14,726 bases of DNA from NCBI GenBank assembly GCA_934434905.1, contig CAKSAI010000049.1, forward strand, positions 1 through 14,726, given 5' to 3'. Every line of letters begins with the position of its first letter. Positions within the stretch are counted from its first letter, which is position 1. The stretch comes from an uncultured Lachnospiraceae bacterium (lineage in GTDB: Bacteria; Bacillota; Clostridia; Lachnospirales; Lachnospiraceae). Below, piece after piece: positions 8,283 to 14,726 of this stretch. The position numbers and the translations under genes are program-made. Under the pieces are notes generated by a model, which was not told the origin of the DNA, ran no database searches, and saw only the letters and a list, made by a program, of their open reading frames with translations.

Positions 8283-10015
8283 CGAGAGTAAGACATGCGG
8301 CAGCTTCCGGTTTGCTGCTTACTTTGGCAGTGTGTACATTGCTGGTATCTGGCGGCTGTACATCAGAGAAGGGGCAGGACGAGATCAAGGCCGATGTAAA
8401 AGAGAATACGGATTATCCCAGAATGTCAGTTGGAGCGGAAAGTATCCGGATTCCGCTGGAGCAGGAATATACGCTGGAACCAGTGATGGAGTATGCTGGC
8501 AGGAGGGTCATTGCCACGTATGCCTTTTTTTCGGACGGCGATTGTGTTTCTCTGAAGGGAGGTACGCTGCGCGGTGTGAAGGAAGGAACATGTATCATAA
8601 CGGTAAAGGGGTACTATGCAGAGGAACTGTTAGAGCAGACGGTGCGTGTGGAGGTGGTTGCAGGAGATTATTTCTATGCAGCAGAGCGGGAGATCACCCT
8701 CTATAGCTCGGATTTGTTTGGTCAAGGGCTTGTCACAGAATACACGGTATTCAGTTATTCCAGCACAACAGCTTCCCCGGTGCTTACCAGCAGTGATCCG
8801 CAGGTGGCAGCGGTGGATGGCAGCGTGATCAAAGGGGTAAGCGCCGGAACGGCCACTGTGACCTTAGCGCAGGGAGAGAAAAAAGATCAGATTCAGGTGA
8901 CGGTCTTAAAGCCTCAGGCAAGGGTATCCGCAGTCGCTGACCTGGAGCGTGCAAATGCGGTTTCTGTGATAAGTATGGGCGAATACGCAGCTTATTTTGC
9001 AGGCCTGACGTCAGAGGACCTGCATGTAACCCAGGGGGAGAGGGCTATTGCGGTCAAAGGATTTTCTGGAGGAAAGCTTTCGGTGAGCTCCGGGGACATC
9101 GATCTGGGGCCACAGACGCTTCTGGTGACTACGGATCGTTTTATTCTGGAATATCCGGTTGTCATGGCTACCATGATCGTGGATAATGCGGATGAGTTCA
9201 TGCAGATTAAGCAGAAGTATTATCAGGGGGGAGAGCTGGCACCCTTTGGAGAAACGCCGGACAAATACAGGGACGGCTATTTTATACTGAATACAGATAT
9301 TGATATGGGCGGGCGCGTTTTCGCTGTGGATCCACGCAATGTGAACACAGAAATCTGGCAGAACGGCGGAGAGACCTCCTATCGCGGTCAGGTGGGATGG
9401 TACGGCGTCTTGGATGGGCGTGGCCATGTGGTGAGGAATATTGTGTCCGGACAGCGCGGATTCTTTGGAAATCTGGAGAAAGAAAGCGTTATTAAGAATG
9501 TTGCATTTGTAGGAAGTCAGGCAGATGCAGGCGGAACCGCATATGGGAGCTGCGGACTGTTGGCGGACGTTATCGTAGGAAAGGTTGACAATGTACTGGT
9601 GGTACTTGACCGCATTCCGGTTGCTGATGTGAAAACAGGAAAGGAGCTGGGAGGAAAAGCCGGGATTTGCAAACGGCTGTATGGCGAGATCTCCAACAGT
9701 GTAGTGGTGATCACATCCGGGCAGAAGCTCACGGGAAAAGGAGCGAATCCGGCCGTGATTGTCAACAGTATTCAGGGAAATCCGGTAGATTCGGTGCCGA
9801 AAGGGTGCCTGACGAATACCTATGGCTTGTCCAGTGGTAATCTTTTGGCGGTGATCAGCGAAACGGCGGAAAAAGCCAATGAGAAGTATGCAGGCAATGT
9901 AAGCCATTCCTTTGCGGAACTGAAAACTGCGGTGAAGAGAGGCTTCTCGGAGGACTGGAGATTTGGAGATGACTTTTTGTCCTTCGGTTCCTGTGTAGTG
10001 AAAACGATTCAGTAA
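8273..10015 (+). CDS. Lipoprotein with Big_2-like domains and a GLUG-like beta-helix
   Basis: A 580-residue exported protein. After a basic and hydrophobic N-terminus, Cys29 sits in S-G-G-C, a weak but plausible lipobox. Residues about 45-128 and 130-212 look like Big_2-type Ig domains; both contain the L-K/D-G-x-(I/L)-x-G-V-x-x-G-T signature followed by alternating strand residues. Residues about 222-295 form a small beta-rich domain. Residues about 298-370 start with M-x-V-D-N-x-x-E-F-x-Q-I-K and continue to RDGYFIL-x-x-DI. Residues about 374-500 resemble a GLUG-type right-handed beta-helix (LDGRGHVVRNI, then GFFGNL and IKNVAFVG). The start codon lies inside the preceding gene, a 10-base overlap. 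The second half from about residue 222 is related to the end of the giant protein encoded next. The likely role is surface ligand binding; no enzyme motif was seen. Confidence 0.8.
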   Translation: MVLTRVRHAAASGLLLTLAVCTLLVSGGCTSEKGQDEIKADVKENTDYPRMSVGAESIRIPLEQEYTLEPVMEYAGRRVIATYAFFSDGDCVSLKGGTLRGVKEGTCIITVKGYYAEELLEQTVRVEVVAGDYFYAAEREITLYSSDLFGQGLVTEYTVFSYSSTTASPVLTSSDPQVAAVDGSVIKGVSAGTATVTLAQGEKKDQIQVTVLKPQARVSAVADLERANAVSVISMGEYAAYFAGLTSEDLHVTQGERAIAVKGFSGGKLSVSSGDIDLGPQTLLVTTDRFILEYPVVMATMIVDNADEFMQIKQKYYQGGELAPFGETPDKYRDGYFILNTDIDMGGRVFAVDPRNVNTEIWQNGGETSYRGQVGWYGVLDGRGHVVRNIVSGQRGFFGNLEKESVIKNVAFVGSQADAGGTAYGSCGLLADVIVGKVDNVLVVLDRIPVADVKTGKELGGKAGICKRLYGEISNSVVVITSGQKLTGKGANPAVIVNSIQGNPVDSVPKGCLTNTYGLSSGNLLAVISETAEKANEKYAGNVSHSFAELKTAVKRGFSEDWRFGDDFLSFGSCVVKTIQ

Positions 10016-10035
10016 AAGAGAGGTGGGTTGTTTCG

Positions 10036-13000
10036 ATGAAAGAGAAGAAAAAGAAGATACTTTTGTTTTCGGTTCTGGCGTGTGTTCTTGTACTGGCCAT
10101 TGCGCTTCTGGTCTTCTGGAATCTTCGCAGGCGCACGGTGACCTGGGAGGTGGACGAGAATACATCGGTAGAGTTGGTAAAGGGCAGATGGTCTTCCACC
10201 ATGAAGGTACAGGAAGGAAAGACCATACGGTTCAAGGTTAATGCCGACCAGTTTTATGAGGTGGAGGCTGTCCTTAAGGGTCAAGATATGATATCAGCTG
10301 ACGATGGCGTATACGAGGTTACGGTGGATGGAGATACTACAATCTATGTGAATTCCGCCAAAGCCATTGAATCTATAGAACCAGAGCTGAAGGATGGAAT
10401 CAGCTATTATGCAGGCGATATGGTCAGCGTGGATGACTTGACGGTGACGGCAGCTTATGTAGACGGCACGAAGGAGATTGTGACAGATTATGTTATTTCC
10501 TATCAGACAGGAGCAAAGTATCTTGCGCTGGGTGATATCGGATTTACAGTGTCTTACAAGGGAACGTCTGCCACGGTAGAATTTGAGAGGGCTGTCCAGG
10601 GAAAAGTGACGCTGGATCCTGACGGCGGCGTCATCGATGAACAGTGGCTGGCAGCTATCCGGGAAAATAAAGATGTTCAGAATTATTCGGAGACGGACGG
10701 CATTGTGAGCTTTGTGTTTGATGAGATCAGCGACAGCATTACGCTGCCAGCAGGGGAACAGATCCGCAGATTCGGAGAGGAAGCGTGGTGCTTCGTGAGC
10801 TGGAAACTGGACGGCCAGTATCAGCAGGTCATTCCGAAGGGACTTGGCGTAAGCGTGTCCTATCAGGCTGACTATGAAGAGATTCTGGTGAATTTAAGCA
10901 GAGTAGAATTGATAAAGGAAGATGGCAAGCCGTATCTGACTGCACAGGGAACGCTCAATACGTCAAAAGAGGTATATCTCATGCTCCAGGCGGAGAGCGG
11001 CGAGTTTCTAAAAAGCAGCGCTGTCAGCGGTAAGCGTGGGGATAGTTTTGTTCTGAAGCTGCAGCTTGACAGCCTGTGTACGGCTTCTGTAGAGAATGGA
11101 AATCTGCTGGCGAAGCCCTTAAGGGTGAAATTCTGTGCAGATTCCGGTGATTTTCGTTCCGAGATGAGTGTGGATCTGGACAGACAGACAAAGGAATGCG
11201 TGAATATATCGCAGTCGATTCAGCTTGATATGTCTGTCTACCGCTTCCAGGCGGAGACGGATGGGGCAGGACGAGCGCTGCTTGCTCTGACCTGTGTGGA
11301 TCTGAACCAATATGAGTATACCTTATCACAGAGGAAGACGGCGGACGGATCCATTGTTCTTACGATTGTCGGAAAAGTATATAACAGCGGTTACTATGGG
11401 AAGGCTGTGCTCATCGATGTGTGGTGTGGAAATACTGTGAAAGCGGCAGGCTCTATCGACCATAAGGGAAACTTCACAGTGGATCTGCCTTTTGATAAGA
11501 TCCCTTGCGGGACGGACGGTTTCTTTCATTATACGGTTATCGAGAGTGTGACGGATGAGACGGTTGTCTATAAGGACGAGGAGTGTAAGGGTAACCTGTT
11601 GAATGCAAATTGCCGGAATACGGATATGCAGATTATCAGCCAGGGCGGGATTCAGAATCGGAAAGGGATAAGATTGATAAGCGGTGACAAGTCCAGCTGG
11701 TATTATGTGGGATTTGGATATGACAAGGGGCTTATGCTCTGGGGCTATGAACCCATTTCCGCGAAGAAGCTTGGTTTGGAAATAAAGAACAATGCACCGT
11801 ATCTGGTGCTCAGCGGAGAATTTCAAGCGCCATTGACAAGAAAGACGGCAAAATCAAGACTGGAAGAGAAATATAAGGTAATTCTTCTGCAGTGTCTGCG
11901 AGATTGGAACTATCCCAACAATGATGCGCAGGGGAACCGCAGAACCCAGAAGGTGACGGTGGAGACTTACGGTGACGGCAGCTACAAGGTCTATATCGAT
12001 CTGCCGGTGGATAACCTTATTCCAGGGGATCGCGTGTATGGGCATACTACCCTGGAGGCCAAAGATGATAACTGGACCTTTACCGGGGAGATGGATCGTA
12101 CAACGGTAAAAATCGGCGATTATACCTATGGATTAATTGAGCTTCAGGAGACGGGCTGCGGCTTCGGCTGGAATATGCCCTGTGTGACGGTGACGGGACC
12201 GGAATTTATGTTTACCGGTGCAGCGCTTGTGGAGAAGAATGGCAAGGCAATGCTTAAGATTGACGGAACTTACCAGCACTGCGATACGATAGAGAAGTTC
12301 TACGAGATCTTCGCAGCAGCCTCCCATGACTTCCAGAATGCGTCGAATTATAAATATTTTGTCGGAGAAGATAAGATTCTGGAGGCGGCGAACGGAAGCT
12401 TTTCGGTCTATCTTGATCTGACGAATTTGCCTGCCGGAGACTGGATGACTCACTATAACGGGAATCTGTCCCTGGAGAAGGCGGAGCACGGTTCATCCAT
12501 CAGGGTGGGAAATAAGACATATACCATAAAGAATTATCATAACGGTCAGTGGAACCTTGAGAATTTCTATCGCATGGTTACCATTGAGGTACAGGACTTC
12601 CGGGAGTATGAATTTACAGGAGCGGAGCTTGCGGTGGTCGGCGGACAGCCCATGCTGAAGCTTACGGGTACCTACGCGAGGTATGGCTCGGACGAAGAGT
12701 TTGCGTATGCATTCCGGTATGTTTTTGATATGTACTTCCAAAATATTGCTGGATGGCAGACGCCGGGAAGCAATAACAGCTTAGCCAGTGTGATGGCGTC
12801 TCAGGGAGTGTTTGTTGCCCAGATCGATATCTCCAATCTGACTGCGGGTGCGGAGTGGTTCTGTAAGTACCAGCATGACAGGCTTATCCTGCCGGAGGAT
12901 ACGACAGATTCCACCATCACCTGGAATAAGGTCGTCTATACGATGAAAAGGAAAGGGACCTATGTAGGACTTACCATTATAGCAGAAGAAGTGGATCCGC

Positions 13001-14726
13001 TGGTGGAACGCAGTGTGTCCCTGACTGTGCAAAATGAAAAACCGTACATTGCAGTCGAGGGTACCTATGAGGAGCCGTTGACTCAGGAGACGGCACGAGA
13101 AAGGCTGGAGCAACAGTATAAGGTAATCGTATTGCAGAGTCTGAAGGACTGGAGGTATCCAAACGATGACAGCGAGAACAAGCGTCAGTCTCAGAATATC
13201 AATATTGAGACGCGTGAGGACGGCAGCTTTACGGTTCTGATTGATCTTCCGGAGGATAAGCTGGTGAACGGCGATGTTCTGTATGGACACACAACCTTGG
13301 CAACCAGCGGAGATAACTGGAAGGTTAAGGGTATCATAGAGAAGAATACCGTAATGGCCGGAGATTACATATATACCATGGGCGAGCTGTCCGACGAAGG
13401 ACAGTCCTGGGGAATGAATATGCCCTGTGTGAAGGTTGCCGAAAATAACAACGGCAGCTTCCGGTTTGCAGAGGCGGAGATGGTCCTTGAGGAAGGACAG
13501 CCCATGTTCAGGCTTACCGGTACCTATGAAGGCTATAGTTCAGATGCTTCCTTCGTGCGTGCGATGCAGAAAGCAGAATTTGGTTTCCAGAACTACATGG
13601 CCAGCGGATGGCCCTGGGTAGAAGGAACCAGGGTGGACAAGGTTACGGCAGCAGGCGGAACCTTCGCGGCGTATCTGAATGTGTCCCATTTGAATGTCGG
13701 CGGAAAGTATCTGATGAAATATAACAGGGATGATTTCAAGCTGGAAGGCGCCAGAGACGATTCTGTTGTTACGGCAAATAATATTCGATACAGGCTGGAA
13801 AATAATTCCGGCAAGCATTGGGGTGTTGTCACCGTCGTAGTTGAGGACGTGGAGCCCATTGTGGAGGAAGTGGCGGATATCACGCTTGTGGAGGGAGCAC
13901 CTTATATTACAGTAAGCGGTACCTTCGACAAAGCACTCAGCCAGGAAGAAGCACAGGCGAAGCTGGAAGAGAAGTATCAGGTGCTAGTGCTGCAGAGTAC
14001 TAAGGACTGGAGATATCCCAATGATAAAAACGGGGAACGTAGGTCGCAGAGTATCACGGTGGAGACAAAGGAGGATGGAAGCTTTATCGTACGCGTGGAT
14101 CTGCCGATGGATAAGCTGGTTCCCGGGGATATCCTGTATGGTCACACAACCCTTGCTGCCAGCGGAGATAACTGGGTCTTTGGTGGTGAGATACGGAATA
14201 CAGCAGTGAGTGTTGGAGAGATGACATACACCATACTGGATCTGGCCGAGGCGGGTGTGAGCTGGGGCAAAGGTATGCCTGGTGTGAAGGTAAGCCAGAA
14301 AACCAGAATAGAACTGCCGGGTACCCCGGATTTTGAGTTGGCGTCATTTGTGTACAGCGGAGTCGCCGAGGCAGGCGAAGCTTATATCGATGGTAAGAGG
14401 AACAGCGGGTTTGTATTTGACCCGGAAAATAAGAGATATATGGCAGCGGAGAATGCTCTGAAGGATGTGGCGCTGGGCCAGGAGCATGAGCTGATCATAG
14501 AGACGGAGGACAAGATTTACATTCAGAAGTTTTGGATGGTAACCATGGTTATCGATAACCTGGAGGAGTTTAAGCAGATTCAGACAAAGTACTTCCAGGG
14601 AACCTACGAGGGGCACAAGTACACCTTTACGGACGCCAATAAGACAGCGCAGTACCGGGATGGCTACTTCGTGCTGGGAAGCGATATCAACGCAGACGGC
14701 GATCGGTTTGAATTCACCATGTCGCC
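10036..14726 (+). CDS. Giant signal-anchored modular surface protein, 3'-partial
   Basis: The frame stays open from the ATG at 10036 to the window end: 1563 codons with no stop. GAGAGG at 10018-10023 is a rather distant ribosome binding site (12 bases), but no closer in-frame start exists. Residues 2-7 (KEKKKK) and the hydrophobic stretch 8-28 form an uncleaved signal anchor, with the rest outside the cell. Residues about 113-190 look like an Ig-like domain (YYAGDMV, then DLTVTAAYVDGT). Residues about 190-285 start with KVTLDPDGG and resemble an InlB/Flg_new-type repeat. From about residue 289 to 1420 follow tandem modules of one recurring pattern. From about 1430 a segment resembles the second half of the upstream lipoprotein. 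No catalytic motif or known family covers the repeats. The likely role is glycan binding or adhesion (inference). The remainder, including any wall anchor, lies beyond the window. Confidence 0.88.
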   Translation, partial: MKEKKKKILLFSVLACVLVLAIALLVFWNLRRRTVTWEVDENTSVELVKGRWSSTMKVQEGKTIRFKVNADQFYEVEAVLKGQDMISADDGVYEVTVDGDTTIYVNSAKAIESIEPELKDGISYYAGDMVSVDDLTVTAAYVDGTKEIVTDYVISYQTGAKYLALGDIGFTVSYKGTSATVEFERAVQGKVTLDPDGGVIDEQWLAAIRENKDVQNYSETDGIVSFVFDEISDSITLPAGEQIRRFGEEAWCFVSWKLDGQYQQVIPKGLGVSVSYQADYEEILVNLSRVELIKEDGKPYLTAQGTLNTSKEVYLMLQAESGEFLKSSAVSGKRGDSFVLKLQLDSLCTASVENGNLLAKPLRVKFCADSGDFRSEMSVDLDRQTKECVNISQSIQLDMSVYRFQAETDGAGRALLALTCVDLNQYEYTLSQRKTADGSIVLTIVGKVYNSGYYGKAVLIDVWCGNTVKAAGSIDHKGNFTVDLPFDKIPCGTDGFFHYTVIESVTDETVVYKDEECKGNLLNANCRNTDMQIISQGGIQNRKGIRLISGDKSSWYYVGFGYDKGLMLWGYEPISAKKLGLEIKNNAPYLVLSGEFQAPLTRKTAKSRLEEKYKVILLQCLRDWNYPNNDAQGNRRTQKVTVETYGDGSYKVYIDLPVDNLIPGDRVYGHTTLEAKDDNWTFTGEMDRTTVKIGDYTYGLIELQETGCGFGWNMPCVTVTGPEFMFTGAALVEKNGKAMLKIDGTYQHCDTIEKFYEIFAAASHDFQNASNYKYFVGEDKILEAANGSFSVYLDLTNLPAGDWMTHYNGNLSLEKAEHGSSIRVGNKTYTIKNYHNGQWNLENFYRMVTIEVQDFREYEFTGAELAVVGGQPMLKLTGTYARYGSDEEFAYAFRYVFDMYFQNIAGWQTPGSNNSLASVMASQGVFVAQIDISNLTAGAEWFCKYQHDRLILPEDTTDSTITWNKVVYTMKRKGTYVGLTIIAEEVDPLVERSVSLTVQNEKPYIAVEGTYEEPLTQETARERLEQQYKVIVLQSLKDWRYPNDDSENKRQSQNINIETREDGSFTVLIDLPEDKLVNGDVLYGHTTLATSGDNWKVKGIIEKNTVMAGDYIYTMGELSDEGQSWGMNMPCVKVAENNNGSFRFAEAEMVLEEGQPMFRLTGTYEGYSSDASFVRAMQKAEFGFQNYMASGWPWVEGTRVDKVTAAGGTFAAYLNVSHLNVGGKYLMKYNRDDFKLEGARDDSVVTANNIRYRLENNSGKHWGVVTVVVEDVEPIVEEVADITLVEGAPYITVSGTFDKALSQEEAQAKLEEKYQVLVLQSTKDWRYPNDKNGERRSQSITVETKEDGSFIVRVDLPMDKLVPGDILYGHTTLAASGDNWVFGGEIRNTAVSVGEMTYTILDLAEAGVSWGKGMPGVKVSQKTRIELPGTPDFELASFVYSGVAEAGEAYIDGKRNSGFVFDPENKRYMAAENALKDVALGQEHELIIETEDKIYIQKFWMVTMVIDNLEEFKQIQTKYFQGTYEGHKYTFTDANKTAQYRDGYFVLGSDINADGDRFEFTMS
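11791..14295 (+). repeat. Coding tandem repeat array, modules A1-B1-B2-A2-B3-A3
   Basis: Six modules of about 130-150 codons within the giant protein gene. A1 is 11791-12198, A2 is 13033-13440 and A3 is 13891-14295. All three share a P-Y-(L/I)-x-V start, D-W-x-Y-P-N, DGS-x-x-V-x-(I/V)-DLP, YGHTTL and DNW. B1 is about 12199-12600, B2 12601-13032 and B3 13441-13890; all three share (M)-L/F-(K/R)-(I/L)-(D/T)-GTY, an FQN motif and a F-x-(V/A)-x-(L/I)-(D/N)-(L/I/V)-x-x-L segment. A2 and A3 are the closest pair; at DNA level 13282-13320 and 14137-14175 differ at about five of 39 bases. A1 is more diverged. Third-position differences show the copies are old, not a recent slippage product. Confidence 0.85.

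Noticed and set aside
8239..8706. Plus-strand open frame of 155 codons overlapping the start of the Big_2/GLUG lipoprotein
   Set aside because: It is out of frame with the lipoprotein, Gly/Arg/Cys-rich without domain pattern, and the overlapping frame has a signal peptide and Ig domains.
10016..10035. Possible terminator or promoter in the largest intergenic gap
   Set aside because: The 20 bases hold only a purine-rich ribosome binding site; no inverted repeat with a T-run and no -35/-10 pair is present.
10081..10086. Possible lipobox (L-A-C at residues 14-16) in the giant protein
   Set aside because: The Cys lies in the middle of the hydrophobic segment, only nine residues after the basic start, with the hydrophobic stretch continuing past it. 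A signal anchor fits better.
9011..10165. Long antisense open frame of 384 codons opposite the Big_2/GLUG lipoprotein and the start of the giant gene
   Set aside because: Its product is rich in Ser, His, Arg and Ile with no domain pattern, and it spans two convincing plus-strand genes. It is a by-product of their codon use.

Overview
The window is one continuous, tightly packed plus-strand gene cluster. It probably comes from an anaerobic, gut-type Firmicute of the Clostridia, most likely Lachnospiraceae-like. The basis is moderate GC, strong AGGAGG-type ribosome binding sites, lipoprotein signal peptides, bacterial Ig-like domains and carbohydrate ABC transporter genes of a Gram-positive kind. 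The taxonomic guess is inference. No RNA gene, CRISPR array, mobile element, promoter or terminator is visible. The promoter must lie upstream and the end of the operon downstream. There is no gene-free stretch over 300 bases; the largest gap is 20 bases.

Layout. Bases 1-3462 encode a carbohydrate ABC importer of the CUT1 type: a solute-binding protein whose start lies before the window, then two permeases, with no ATPase gene in view. Bases 3462-6269 encode a secreted protein of Ig-like and jelly-roll-like domains. Bases 6282-8282 encode a lipoprotein with a GH20/GH67-type N-terminal domain and a DUF4838 domain, the family that contains GH163 endo-beta-N-acetylglucosaminidases. Bases 8273-10015 encode a lipoprotein with Big_2-like domains and a GLUG-like beta-helix. 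From 10036 to the window end runs a giant signal-anchored surface protein, open for 1563 codons with no stop. It contains at least six, perhaps eight, tandem modules of a fold I do not recognise.

Working model (inference). The adjacent or overlapping genes are co-transcribed and form a Gram-positive glycan utilisation locus. The Ig-like, lipoprotein and giant proteins would bind a complex glycan at the cell surface, the DUF4838 protein would cut it, and the importer would take up the released oligosaccharide. The least explained part is the giant modular protein. It also shares a C-terminal domain with the lipoprotein encoded just upstream, suggesting the two act on the same ligand or arose by domain shuffling within the locus.
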